A program made the position numbers and the translations under genes. From positions 1 through 63,658 of the forward strand of contig JABANN010000135.1 of NCBI GenBank assembly GCA_013115125.1: 63,658 bases of DNA, written 5' to 3'. Shown one piece after another: positions 46,017-57,921 of the stretch. The notes beneath the pieces were generated by a model. That model was given only the letters and a program-made list of their open reading frames with translations. It made no database searches and was not told where the DNA came from. This DNA is from Perkinsus olseni (taxonomy: Eukaryota > Perkinsozoa > Perkinsida). Numbering within the stretch: position 1 is the first letter of the stretch; each line of letters starts with the position of its first letter.

Positions 46017-49000
46017 ATGGATACACCAGCAGCTGGGAGTATGGACCACTCGGGCGATGGCAAGGTGCGGCAGCTGGGATCACCTCGGTCGAAAGGAGCC
46101 ACCTAATGATGTCGTTCATTCAGGATAGAGTTGAGGGCGCATCTAACCACGAAGAGCAGCCACACGCTGTTCGCGATGCATCTCCAAATGAATGGCTTGT
46201 TTGCACGGCAGCGTTTGCATTCGATTTGGAAGTCGGGCAGGCAGTGGAGTGCATGTAATACCCGGAGGGTTCCTATCCGGTTTGGCCTCCTGAGTCGACC
46301 TGTTGGTCCTTGGCACCATCACACAGCCACCTTGTTACGCATCCTAAGGATGTTACATTTTGCGATTAGACTCACCGAACGGCGGGTTCACCTGTATCAG
46401 GTATCCTGTCGGGGCGTTGTCGCCAAGGGACGCCAAGACATTGAGCTTTCTGGCCTTCCCGGACTCGAATTTAACGAGGGCCGACACTGAAGATATTTCA
46501 TGTAATGCGGCATACGAAATGGCCTTGCGAATGATAGCTTCGCAATAGTGAGTCACTATTAGTGACGCAGACTGGATGCCTGCGAGTGTTGTGCTCGCCA
46601 GACTCGAAGCGCGCATCAAGTTGGGCAGTCTTCTTCTTTAACTCTGAGCCGGCGTGAATCATAACAAACTGAAATCCTTGGGGACCTCATACGACCGATT
46701 CTGTGCCCTGTTCAGTCATCTTGAGGTATCGTCGTTGCTGTAGTCTGCACGGCCATAATCGACCGCCGGAACCAGTGGGATTGAGGCACATCGTATCCTG
46801 TTCAGGTCTCTATAGTTTCCGTTTCCGCTGTCAAGACCCAGTGATGTCTGATGACTTTTTCGAAGCTGGTTCCACCTCGGACAAATCCAGGTCTGTTTCT
46901 GAGTGCACACTACCGTACCCTATCGGAAGATTTAGGTATCTTTTTGCGACGTGCCTCTTCCGACAGCATCGAGATGAGGACAACCCCAGAGGCTTCTATC
47001 AGAAGACTATTGCTGTGATATCGAGGCATCCGTAGTACTGGGGGATGTGAGACCCGCTTTTGCCGGGCTATCATATATTCGGAGGGGGCTTACTGGGGTA
47101 GTATGATCTTGTCTCCGCTCAAGACTTAGTATCTCTCGGTGGCGGCTCCGATTCTGGCTCGTCATAAATCGGAGTACTGGGCGAGTGCTCATTGACGATG
47201 CTGTAGTGGGAACTCTCCTACACGATCGCCCGCGCGACCAGCCAGCGAGCCGTTGGGTCTCTCCGCGACTTCGTCGCTTTGTGCTCGAGAACGGACAGGA
47301 GCCTCCCTGCTAGTATCCGTCTCACTAGAGGAATGAGCCCGCGACTCGGAGCATCATTCTAGTCTTTCTATCCTGAATAATGTATGGCTGTTATCGGACA
47401 GGTTCACTGACCTGTGGTCCAGAGTTGTATCGGGCCCGATGATTGAGGCCTATGCAGCAGTGGAACAGTATGGTAGATGCTCACAGGTCTTGCAGCAGGT
47501 ATGGATGGATACCTGCAAATGGCCAAAACCTAAGCCGGCTAAGGTGAGTTCGACGTTGAAATATCAATTGGAGACGCGGTAGCAGTAGCGCACTGAGTGG
47601 GCCATCATGGAGGTCTTGCGAGGGCCGCCGCTCTCGACGGCTTACTCTTCTCAGAGGGTCAACCTGTCAATCTTGTCGACGCGAATATCCTATCTCGTCC
47701 CTATTGGGGGGTCGGTGACGAAGCCTTACAGGAAGGTCGTCGGTTCGAACCCCAACAGCTCCCCATTGGGGCCCTCCGCGATCTTGACCTCTCCTCGAAC
47801 ACCCGTGAGTGGAAGTAGAGAGCGTCCTAAGGAGAGAGTATGCGGAGTCGGGGACGTGAGCTTAGAGAAAACACTGACGTAATTAGATAGTATCTGAGCC
47901 ACGCTCGATCATTGAAATCCAAGGGTTTCGATTACGAATGTGCAGGTACTTGTACACCGATTCTGGGCAAATTGAAGGACCAGCGAGGAAACATGGCACC
48001 CTACGGGGACTCCTCTCGGCGACGAAACGGCCTCCTGGTAGTATTGGTGGGCGCGGTGTTTCGGCTCACACGAGTGGCTGTAGGTGAGAAATCGGCCGAT
48101 CCTCGAGCGTTGTCATTAACTTCAACCCTGCAAGGGCATCAAGTACCGTGGTTCTTGTATTCCGAGGTGCGTTATGCTATGTACCCGGAAATGCTGGAAT
48201 GCTGGGCTTGTTAGGTCTCCGTATCCAGGAACCTGTGGCCGCTCATGGGCTCGCTGTGGCATTTGTGGGAGATGGCAATAACGGGAGTAGGGCCCCGGTT
48301 CAATCCCTGCGCACGGCACTTTTATTGTCAGGTTCCTATGTTAGTGTACACGCCCAGGCGACTTCCCTCAGCCGCCAGCAATGCTGTCCTCGCAATTTTG
48401 TCATTAATTCAACCAGTCCAATATAAGGGTGACTACAGACCTTACTTTACCATTTATGATCCAGATTATGAGTGAGTCGGTTGCCGTCCCGATATACTTT
48501 AACGAGAAATATTTTTATCAATACCCGGTTGGGGACAGACGTTTTAGAGAGTAAATGACGTCCAAGTTGCAAGCCTAGGTGTCCCCACGCTGAGGTCTAC
48601 AGTGGGCGTAAGAGTCTTAGCCCACCGGGCTAACTACCGGAAATGCTTTTCGGGATCAGTAACTGAAGAAAGTCGTGAGAAACGCGGTCGTCTGTGAGGG
48701 AGGTCATGAACGATCATTCGAACGAAATGCTGCGGCCCATGCACAGATTCAAATATCAAACAGTATAGATTGGACAGTTGGAATGTCACATTTCCGAGGG
48801 CGGCGTTAGCGAAGAACACTCAGTCGAGTAACGTCGTTGTAGATACTACAAGACCGCCCCAGCCGGAGCACTACGGCCCTGCATACTCGGCATCACTTCT
48901 CCGATGGCATTCGCCCAGCTCTCGCAAAATTTCCCAGTGAGTTTCCTTTAACCATATTTTCACGTACGTATATTTTTCATCTGTACGTCAGGTAGTCGTA

Positions 49001-50718
49001 GTACTGGACAGCGCTGATGGTGATGAGAGTGATCAAAAGGGGGAAGCTCCGCCATTAGCAGATAAAGTCATCATACAGCAACAAGGCTGCTCTTATGTGA
49101 GTCGTCTTATAATGGATAGTAGGGGGAGCGTGGTGATGTCATGTTCGATAGGTTGCTATATCCCCCATACTATGTAGCTCGAGTAGTAACACTCGTACAT
49201 TAACAAGCAAGTTCATGGAGGTCACGGGAGCGGCAAGCGTGATGGCGGCGATGGATGGTACGGGCGGTAGCGGAGGAGGTCAGGGAGAGGACTATCGGAA
49301 AGACGTCGGGAGATGGAAACTTGTGAGTCACCCAGTCATATGGTCCTTCGAGAGCCTGGTTTCGAGGGGCTGGACGAAATCGTACTGCGCTGATATTCAC
49401 GGTGGATGTTGTTAGGACCTCCCGCCCAACGCATCGGTGTTGAAGCAGCTGCAGATTGTGAGCCCGAAGGACGGAGAAGAGCGCCGAGCTGCGGTCTTCG
49501 CGATCGATGATGCCATCCTCAACCAGCATTTCCAGACCCTTACTTGCTGCTTTCTAGCACCTTTTATTGATCCGTGAGTCCTTGCCTGCATCGCTCCGCC
49601 CATTTAGTCATCGAGACCCGCTGACAGGTACTTATCAGTCGAGAAGGCGAAGCGAAGCATCAAATCATCTCCCCTCTCGCCCACGCCATTACTGCCCCCT
49701 TTCGTAAGACATTACTTCTGAGTATTCGCTCCACCCACTATATGCTAGTCAACTGCAAGCATTTTGTAATTTTTCATCGGAGCTTGACGTTAAAACGTTC
49801 GAGGAAAATGGACCATCAAACGTCGAATGCACCTCCGGTGGTACCTCGGACTGTCTTGAGATCGAGGGAACCAAGCTTTAAACCTTTGCTCAGCAGTCTA
49901 CGAAGTCTAGTTGTGTACCTCTTCAGGACCTTCCAACACTCCTAGCGACTCTGAGTCTACCACCGGATTGCCCTGAGCCCCTCAACGGCCTCCGGCCGAT
50001 CAAACTAGAGGAACTCTACCGGAAGTTCGTAGTCGAGTCGCCAAACTTCGGTCCGTGGATCAGGAGTCAGCGGGAGAAAGCCTTCGAGAGAATTGTACGA
50101 TATCATGCAAAGGTGAGTGGATGAGCGAACATGGGTCTTGGAGGAGTGTCGGCTCAGAAAGCTCGATTTCCTGTTCGTATATCGCGGGTATCTCTGTTCG
50201 TATGGCTGTGCGTGACTGCAGCCCCGTCCACGAACAACCTACACGGATGAGGGCCCGACCGGGCACGCGAAGTGCCATAGGATGGCCTTCCCGAGGCACT
50301 TGTTACTGGTCTCGTTTTGATGTTGCGCCAAGGATACCACGATTGTTCTGATAGGTTCTCTGCGATGGAAAGGGGATGACTCAGTGCCTCGCCGCGAGCC
50401 TCCGTAATATAGCGGACTTTGACTCCGCCATAACGGTGGTTCGGCAAGTGCGGGACGACCCGTCAGTTCGACGGCTGAGTCGGCTCAGCAAGGCATCCTC
50501 AAGCGCAGTACAGACGCCTGTAGGAAGCAGCGGATCGTCGGACGAAACCCGCGAGGGGAAGTCGCCGCGGCAACAGAGCCTGCTGCAAGTACACGGGAGG
50601 GGGGCTTGGCGTGCAGAATTGATCATCTTCGAGGCGACTAGAGTTAACTGCAGGCCCGACTCGAGTTGTTCTGCTTCCCTGTTCATAGGTACGCCTGTCC
50701 GACACGATTCGGTTACTG
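46017..50718 (+). CDS. DENND6: DENND6-like DENN-domain protein (Rab exchange factor)
   Basis: Family role: DENN proteins activate Rab GTPases on endosomes. ATG at 46017 (MDTPAAGSMDHSGDGK), a 59-nt intron, then VRDASPNEWLVCTAAF and FDLEVGQAVEC (compare FDLELGQAVECIYPP). Next MYPVGALSPRDAKTLSFLAF followed by PDSNLTRAD; SFRFRCQDPV; CLFRQHRDEDNPRGFYQKTI; FTDLWSRVVSGPMIEAYAAV and WMDTCKWPKPKPAK; YTPRRLPSAASNAVLAILSL and DYRPYFTIYDPDYE; PAGALRPCILGITSPMAFAQ; HFQTLTCCFLAPFIDPYLSV; KLEELYRKFVVESPNFGPWI. These follow human DENND6 from end to end. The C-terminal exon (SLRNIADFDSAITVVRQVRD) is less certain, as is the end near 50718. A 330-nt intron-like gap lies at about 47035-47370. Confidence 0.78.
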
Positions 50719-50933
50719 AGTGCTTTGCGGAAGGATTTCATACAGTCTCATGTGCAAGTATTCTGATAACCACAGTTGAACCGTTACCTATACTACTTAC
50801 CCGTTAAGTTGATTGAGAAATCTATTTTTGTATGCAATCTTAAGCCTGCTATGTGTGTTTACAGCTACTGTGCAGTGTTGTTGGACCACCTCTTTCCGGG
50901 CGCAGCAGTCCATACCCCTCATTCCCTTATAGT

Positions 50934-51586
50934 ATGTCGAAAGAGATATGGCTTCCCAAGGCCGAGCTGGAGAAGAATCCTGAGTACATCGAGTGTCGTG
51001 AGTACGTCCATCAAGCTCTTCCATTGCCCTTCACTTTCTTCGTCGCTACAGGTATATGGCTAAGCATCGTATCCCTGAGGTCCTCAACGATCTCCTGGCC
51101 TCAGTAGCTTTCCGCAAGCCTGAGGGAGGCAGGGAAGGCGTGATGTCCTTCATGGCACAACAGCTCGACCGTCGAAGCAAAGAGGGTGCTGAAGCTGGTG
51201 GCCTGTTTGACATGAAGGAGATCGAGTCGGTCTTCCACATGGCTGATTTACTCAAGCAGGGCACCATCACTCGGGAACAGGTGCTCGATATTCGTATCTC
51301 GCCACTAGCGATGACGAACACGAGTCGCATTCAAGGGTCGCTCTTCGGACTGCACCCGCTCCCTCTCAGTGTCGGTCTGCGTTGAAGGCTCTCGCCTGCT
51401 CGGCCCGGCAAGAGGAGCTCATTGATGGTACGCTCACACCAGGGGATGAGTCAGAGGGACTGGAGATACCACTGAAGGTTGATTTACCCACATTTCTAGA
51501 TTTGGCAAGGAATGCCCTCAGTCTACGGGTAAGACAATAACCTTTTTCTTGTGGCTGCGGTTCAGGGCTCGTACGGCCCGTGCTGA
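50934..51586 (+). CDS. EFCAB10-like RIIa + EF-hand protein
   Basis: Four exons with consistent phase: 50934-51001, 51052-51280, 51370-51528, 51566-51586. MSKEIWLPKAELEKNPEYIE leads to EYMAKHRIPEVLNDLLASVA, a RIIa/Dpy-30-type dimerisation helix pair. FMAQQLD and DMKEIESVFHMADLLKQGTI with REQ then CRSALKALAC form an EF-hand-like end. RIIa followed by an EF-hand-like unit is the layout of EFCAB10, found in ciliated species and linked to axonemes. The EF loop lacks canonical acidic residues, as in EFCAB10 itself. An extra tail LIDGTLTPGDESEGLEIPL is added. A flagellar role is inferred. Confidence 0.65.
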
Positions 51587-51865
51587 GCTCAGGCAGAAGA
51601 GATCGCTGTGTCCGGTTAAGTGCTACTGTAATATGGTGCTGCCTGCCGATCTCACATGATAGTGGTGATGATGTCGTGCCGTGATCCTGTGATCCCTAGG
51701 GAGATTGATCTGTGTTACATGAGGACCACTGGTCCCTTCTCCGCCATGGCACCGATGCAATGGCGAGCAGATCGCTCTGAAATTGTGAATGGCATTATCC
51801 GTGCAGACGGGTATGCAACTGCAATGGCGTCAACTTCTGTGTCCTTGACAGTTTGACTGAAGCAA

Positions 51866-53425
51866 TGGACTCCCCCTCGCAGCCCCCCGAATCACCCCAG
51901 TTCGTCCAGACATTGGACCCAGCCGCAGGGAGGTAGCGTCCGATTCTGTCCTTCTAGGATCAATAGCAAAGCTGCTGTTTAGGTCCCCGGGCCATCGCTC
52001 GCTGAACTCTTCAGTAAAAAGGCACAGTGCCGAAGCAACAGACGATGAATCGAAGACACACGAGGTGAGCAACTGACAGTTTGGGGTGGCATGGGAGCTC
52101 GAGACCTGTACAGGGTGTATGCTCGGAGCTTCCTCCTGACGATAGACTTTTGTGCCATCGTGGCCATGGCTGAAATAGTTGTCATAAAGTTGATTGTTAG
52201 GAACTTGAGCGCGGCTCGAAGTATGTTAGGGTGGAGGAAGCTATGGCGTCGCTCAGTACACTGACGAGGAGTAAACAATTTTACGGGAGAGGAGCGGAGC
52301 GGAGTGGCCCATCTTTCAGGAGATTTCATCGAGTTACGCAACCTTCCCTCACCACCAGAGGGTGTATTGTCAGTGGCTCGTGGCCTTTGCCTGGCACTCG
52401 GAGTGAAGCCGAAAAGGAGAAGCACCACGGATGGCATCGTAGGGAGCTCTGAAGGTGCGTCTAGCGTCCCCGTACCTTCCATATTCTGGTGAATATGTTC
52501 GGTGGCACCCACAGCTGCTCTACGATCAAAGTCATTGCTCGCTCCTTCGTACTCGTGATGCCTGCCTCGTCATGGCCGCGCCTCAGCACCCCAAGACTAC
52601 TGGAAGGCGGCACGGGAGCACATATTCCCTTCGAGCAGTGCCATAAGCCTTCTCCAGAGATTGGTATTCTTCGATAAGGATAGAGTGCCAGAGAGAACTA
52701 TACGTTCCTTGGCAGCATTGGTGGATACGAAAGGTTTCCGGACCGAGGTCAGTAGCCCCTCGTTCGTAAGGCAGTACACTGATCTATCTGATTCGTTCGC
52801 AGATGATGTCCAGCGGTTTTGTCGCGAGTAAGGCCCTGGCTCGCTGGCTCAGCCACTTAGTCGGTTATCGCCTCTCTAAGGAGGGTCAGCAGTCGCAGGA
52901 GAACAAGGTGAGAGGCGTGGAGGGAGAGGCTCCGATCATCGGAGTCGGATCTGCTGATGGTCAATGACGACGTCCCTTAGGTGCCATCGAGCCCTTCGGC
53001 GTCATCACGTGGACGGAGGAAGAGCAAACCCGGCACCGAGAAGCTTCAGCGTGAGAATGGAAGCACGGTGGAAGGGATCAAGGCCGCGCTACTAACTTCT
53101 CTTTCAGCCCCTTCTGTCCGGATAACTAGTACAGTGCTGGGGCCAGCAGGGGAACGGAGAACCCCTTCACGTGGTAGCAGCCTTGGTGGCGCTCCTGGGT
53201 CGACTTCGAAGGCATCCAACAATACTCCTAACAGTGAGTCGCGTTTCCATCTCTATGGCATTCACACCCACTGAATTGTCTATCCGGCAGCTCTTCCTTT
53301 TTCCAGAACCCACATCGCGCTCGAGGCAGCCGTCTCCACCGACCAGTAGCCGCAGGCCCGTGGCATCTAGTAGAGCAAGCGATAAGAAGGAGCAAACATA
53401 TGAGAGGACGCCAGGGTGGGGCTGA
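51866..53425 (+). CDS. Stand-alone dynein-stalk-like protein
   Basis: ATG at 51866: a disordered Ser/Pro head (MDSPSQPPESPQFVQTLDPA). After one unresolved join come YVRVEEAMASLSTLTRRDFI and ELRNLPSPPEGVLSVARGLC with LALGVKP, then DYWKAAREHIFP, LVFFDKDRVPERTIRSLAAL and ALARWLSHLVGYRLSKEG. These match in order the base of the dynein heavy-chain stalk: coiled coil 1 with L..L...DI.E.....PP..V, the GVKP segment, DYW..AK, (Y/F)DKD.I, and the C-terminal helix. In real dyneins this is inside a 4000-residue motor. Here a Ser/Arg-rich tail (SPSASSRGRRKSKPG... to RTPGWG) and a stop at 53425 follow directly. No AAA modules are nearby. Known relatives would be microtubule-tip modules; function here unknown. 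Confidence 0.65.
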
Positions 53426-53619
53426 ACGCGAGGAGATATCACATGGTCATATGGTGCTTCAGATCATTCCTTCTCACGGGGGTGATGCCATTCTCTGCCC
53501 GTATGCAAAAACAATTGAGGGCTTCATCGAACCCAGCTACCATAACTAAACCCGGTACTACTATCAATCTATTTCCCATGGTTTCCCCTATCCTCTCATA
53601 CTCTCGCCGCATTGCGAAC

Positions 53620-55105
53620 CTTGCCAGATTCGACAGGAGCTTCAGTCGCTGGCCAGGAAGTGGACAGAGTCGCCGAGAAGAGTGAGTTGGTATCGCTTTG
53701 GGCCAGCTTGGTTTGGTGGCTTCTCGATCGATCTGGCGTTGGGCTGTGTATCAGTAGTTGCCCTGTGCTATAACTAATCACTCTTAGGCACCGGCTCAAG
53801 AGCCTCGAACACGCGCTCTATTCCTTCTTTGAGGAGTACCGAGACTGCATCGAGAAAAGAGACTCCGGGTAGGTCCGTAGAGAGTGAGACCGGAGCGTTG
53901 TAACGGTGCGCTCGGGCTAACCTAGCGAAATCTGCGCCCGGGGCTGCCATGTCCATCTGGGCCATTTCGCGCTCGTCGAATGAGAGTGGTAGGTCAGCTC
54001 ATAGCGGACGCATTGAAGCCGTGGCCTCCTCATAGGTGATGAGGTCATCAACTGCGTGTCTTAGGGTCTTCCGTGGAGCTGTCGGCCAGGGGCCAGGCTC
54101 GTGATAAAGAGGAGGATAGCTGGCGGAAGACTTTGGACGAAGCCAGTAAGCTTCATACTGCCTGAACGATTTCACTACTCCATAGTGCTGATATCGCCTA
54201 TGTGTAACGCCGAAGGAGCACGCTATGTATTTCGGACCTGTGGATCGGGCATCGGCGTGAATGAGTAGTTCGCCAATGGGTTTTTGCAGGGCGGGAGATT
54301 CGAGAGTTGAAGGCACTAGAGAGCCGCATATTGTGGAACATGCGGAGAGAGGAGAGGGTGAGGATTTTATCGTTCTGTTGCCTTTCTTATGGCCGCTCCT
54401 GTTGTTGGTACCCTCATGATCATCCTCAGCTGACCAAAAAGAAGATTGAAAGTGAAGCCCAGAAGGACATCACCGAGTGGAGGCGAAAACATGAGGCGAG
54501 TCTGCGTGAGGGCATCGAAGAATACAGGAAGTCAGTTCAACAGCGTGAGCTAAAAGTAGACGGCGGCGCGTTGGAGAAGCTGCGAAGCGACAGCTCTCAG
54601 GAAAACCTCGAGTCTGTCCAGTTCAAGCGAGAAAGGAAGCTTCGGGCCAAGCAGGCAGAGTTGCAGCAGGTAGCCGAGAATTATGATGCTCAACGCGAGA
54701 AGTCTATCCAGTGGGAAAGCCTCGAGAAGGAGCGCGTACTGGGTGCCCGCTCATCTGTAGCTCCCTCACTGACATCAATTTAGCTAATGGCTGAGGTAGC
54801 CTTCAAGACTGACCAGCGACAAGATCGCGCGGAGACTCGGCAGCTCGAGAAAGTGAAAAAGATGGAGGCAGCCATGGAAGAGCGGAGCGAAAGGTGATCA
54901 GTGAGACCCTAGCTAACTGAGAATATGGACCGCGGAATGCATCGTGGAATATATGCAGTATTCCTGTTACTGGTCTTGCAAGACTTATTGGATAGTCATG
55001 TGATTCAGGTCGTGGGACAGAGCGACAGCGATGGAGTTTGAGAAGAGACAGCTACTAGCGGAGAAGAATCGTCGTTTGAAGGTCTTGCTGGGGTTGGGGT
55101 TGTAG
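53620..55105 (+). CDS. Coiled-coil protein, unrecognised
   Basis: Plus-strand exons: IRQELQSLARKWTESPRR near 53629; HRLKSLEHALYSFFEEYRDC near 53790; DKEEDSWRKTLDEASKLHTA near 54103; then a long helical exon KKKIESEAQKDITEWRRKHE to AKQAELQQVAENYDAQREKS; MAEVAFKTDQRQDRAETRQL with EKVKKMEAAMEER; and a last exon AMEFEKRQLLAEKNRRLKVL ending GLGL and stop at 55105. Nearly all helix, with no globular domain. The start codon is not determined. It follows the dynein-stalk gene on the same strand, so a cytoskeletal role is a reasonable guess. Confidence 0.55.
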
Positions 55106-55207
55106 TGCATTCAAGTCGCGGCGGCCTGCTGGATCTCTTCCTGCGAGAGTAGTGCGTTCATGGCATCATAGCGAAGTTCCAGCATGGAACATGTGTATAA
55201 AGGTGTT

Positions 55208-55280
55208 TTCCGATGCCGGGACTCGAGCCCGGGTCGTCTGGGTGAAAGCCAGATATCCTAACCAGCTAGACTACATCGGA
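55208..55280 (-). tRNA. tRNA-Glu(TTC)
   Basis: 73-nt cloverleaf on the minus strand: acceptor TCCGATG/CATCGGA, anticodon stem TCTGG/CCAGA with loop CTTTCAC and anticodon TTC, T arm CCGGG-CTCGAGT-CCCGG, discriminator A. No intron. Intergenic, between the coiled-coil gene and RPC4. Confidence 0.93.
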
Positions 55281-55720
55281 GTTGTTAGGAGTATAGAGGC
55301 CGTACTCGGCCTGCTTGTTCAGGAGCTCCAACTGACGGCGTCTCTGTGTGGAACAGTAACTAGCTGAACCATCGTGGGAAGCAGGGAATCGAGACTCTAC
55401 CATAATTCCCGAAGGGAATCATGTGATTCTATTACCATTACCGTCCACTGCCGCATGGCTCGTGTTGAGGACTTCAGTGATCACAGAAGCAGCTGACATT
55501 GTTGCGTTATGACTGAGTCTTTGCGAGTACTCGGACTCTGGAGATACAGTTCCTCGCGACGTGGCCGACGTCACGTAGAGCTTAATATTTGCTCGTTGTA
55601 CGACCTTAACCGGGGGGGGGGTCGGCATTGTCGATGATTGTGGTGCATGACGCCGTCTTGAGGATCCTTCGCTTTCCGGCAGACTTCCGAGCCTCCGATA
55701 GTCCACCCCCCTACCTTGCT

Positions 55721-57778
55721 ATGTCGTCACCGAGCTCACCCGCTGGCGGCAGCCCCGTGAAGCAGCGGAGGAGGTTGCGAAAGTTTGGGGAGTCGGGCGA
55801 TTCCCCTGCCGCTAGCGTAGAGGTGTCCGTGAAGAAAGAGCGTCCAGGTGAAGACCAGAGATCCCGACATCGACCAGTGAGGCCTACTCTATGCCATGGA
55901 ACTTTCGAAGCAAAGCTTTGATTGTTCAGGTTAAGGTGCGACCAATACTTCCTGTGGAGAGACTGGCCTCTTTCAAAAAAGAAGCCGCGCGTTCTGTATT
56001 TGGTGCAAATGAGTAATCAGTTCGTTGAGCTGCGGAATCGCCTTCGCGGCAGTTTACGTAGCCTACGTTAATCTCGTCATGGGTTGTTAGTCATTGGGAA
56101 CGGCAGCTCGGCTGCGTTCTTGGCTAGAACGACATGCCTTACGGGCTCATTATTGACAGGTCGCCATTTCGCCCTAAGTCCTCGTCATTATCTGCAGCCA
56201 AGTTCGTACCAAAGAGGCCTGATGCGCGAACGGTCGGTAGCGGGGAACCCACCTTGGCGAAGGCTATAGGGAAGATAGCCCGAGAGATGAATGCCTCGAG
56301 TGAGGAGGAGCCGATGCCGAGCAGCGTCAAAGTGATACTAATGAACGCGATGAAGGAGTCGGCAAGCAAGAAGAGAAGAGAGAAGATGAAGGGGAGTTCA
56401 CGTGAGAAGCATGGTTCTTCAAATCCGGAATTCTCAGTTCCGGAATTGAAACGAGAACTCTTCCATTCTATGCCTGGTATCTCAGGGGCTGCTGTAATAT
56501 CAACCGCAGCTCATTCTGGGTCCAGCTCGCGTCCGATCCATCAGCTCCTTGGTGGAGGGTTGAAAGCAGCAGATGAGATCGTAAGTTGCAGGATAGTCTT
56601 GAGTAGTCAAGATCCCTATTGCTCAGTCCAAAACAGAGCATCGCAAGGAAGGCCAACCTCTCACAGAAAGACCGCTCGATGACGTTGCTTTCGGCGCTAT
56701 CGAGGACGGCATACAGGAGTGGGTTCTCAGCTGCCGATTCTTGTGCTTGAGGGCGGGAGCAACGCTGTGCCCCATCATCGCTACGGATAAGCGATACCAT
56801 TGTTTCTTAGGTACCCTCCTCTGTCGGTACCCTACTATTCGACTCGACGTATCCATCACGATATCTTGCGAGCCACTGGTTACACAGAAACTTCACTCCT
56901 CGATACTCTCAAGATGGAAGGGAAGAGGCCCGTGCTAGTGGAAATGGCCGGGGCTACTGTTGAACAAGAGTAAAAATGCTCTTAGTGACGTCAAGCATTG
57001 CAAGCGCTGTTGCTGCTGGATTCAGGTCCAGCGGAGTTTCTCAGCTCTTCGTAGAGGACAACGCAGCCGACAGTGAGAAAGAGAGCTCTCTGAGACAAGA
57101 TCAGTTCTTCCTGGTGAGAACGTCCCTTGTTTAGCCTTGTCGGGAACCCCATAGTTAGGTGCAACTGCCAAACACATTCCCTCGAGTCTTAGCAGACAAA
57201 GAGGACGACGAGGGCAAACAGACTGCAAAAGGTATGTTCCTCAAGCGAAGTATCTCAACCTTGAGTATACGTAAAATTACTGGAACCGAGAATCGAACTC
57301 GGGACCTACTGCGTGTTAGGCAGTCGTCATAACCAACTAGACCATTCCAGCTGTGTTAGCAGCTCTTATGAGAGCGAGTAGTGAATCCTTTGCGTGGATT
57401 ACATTGTTATCGGCATTCGTACGAGTGGTTTCTCAGCTACGCAACCACTAGCACCAGAGCAGGATGTAGCAAGCTTTTACGACGTACCCGACGGGAAGCT
57501 CGGGACTCTGCGCGTCCACAAGAGCGGGCGGGTCACCCTCGTTATCGGGGATATTGAGTAAGCGCGAAACTTACTACTCTGAGCAACGGAATGGAGGGTA
57601 GATACTCATGCGCGTTGGGGCAGAAGCCGAAATTTGCACAGGAAGTTGCGTGCGTATTGCCCACACAAGGCGAAGTTGTGTTCCTGGGAGAGATAGAGAA
57701 CAAATTGGTGAGTGGATGAAGCCTGGCGTGGCGGCTCGTGAAAGCTTCTTCTCCCAGATCGTGTCGCCCAAGATCTGA
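55721..57778 (+). CDS. RPC4: RNA polymerase III subunit RPC4-like
   Basis: Family role: RPC4 (yeast Rpc53, human POLR3D) pairs with RPC5 in Pol III and helps termination and reinitiation. ATG at 55721 (MSSPSSPAGGSPVKQRRRLR) starts a long disordered N-half with SAAKFVPKRPDARTVGSGEP and KIAREMNASSEEEP, as in other RPC4 proteins. The conserved C-terminal part reads QDQFFL-VQLPNTFPRVL (compare F.QLP..LP), then EGKQTAK, DGKLGTLRVHKSGRVTLVIG (compare the GKL.....KSG...L..G core), FAQEVACVLPTQGEVVFLGE with IENKL, and IVSPKI with the stop at 57776-57778. One join, after GDIE, shows a phase mismatch, so a small exon may be missing. A tRNA-Val gene lies antisense inside the intron 57232-57457. Confidence 0.72.
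57278..57351 (-). tRNA. tRNA-Val(AAC), nested in an RPC4 intron
   Basis: 74-nt cloverleaf on the minus strand: acceptor GCTGGAA/TTCCAGT, anticodon stem ACTGC/GCAGT with loop CTAACAC and anticodon AAC, T arm CCGAG-TTCGATT-CTCGG, discriminator A. The 1-72 pair is G-U. It lies wholly inside the 226-nt intron 57232-57457 of the plus-strand RPC4 gene. Confidence 0.93.
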
Positions 57779-57921
57779 GCCTGCCGCTGAGGGCAGCAGT
57801 ACATTATAGAATCGTACAGTATCAGCACGGGGCGGTTTTACGCTCATGTAGAGTAAGTCAACCCCCAGCTGGCAGCCATGAACATGTCCTGTTTATTTTC
57901 AGGTAGTGCATAGGCGGCGTT

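Noticed and set aside
46353-46619. Minus-strand frame with a plausible helical protein
   Set aside because: The plus strand here carries the DENND6 exon with LAFPDSN, which is a far stronger match.
47007-47330. Minus-strand Ser/Glu-rich exons ending ISQQ, inside a DENND6 gap
   Set aside because: Two frames can be joined by a 46-nt intron, but there is no start, no domain and no continuation. More likely antisense of a plus-strand intron.
47740-47775. tRNA-like GGTTCGAACCCC
   Set aside because: No matching acceptor or anticodon arm within 90 bases. Inside the DENND6-like transcription unit.
48225-48330. tRNA-like T-loop (CCCCGGTTCAATCCC) at about 48293
   Set aside because: No cloverleaf can be closed. 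The segment lies in the DENND6-like gene between exons, and only the T-arm word matches.
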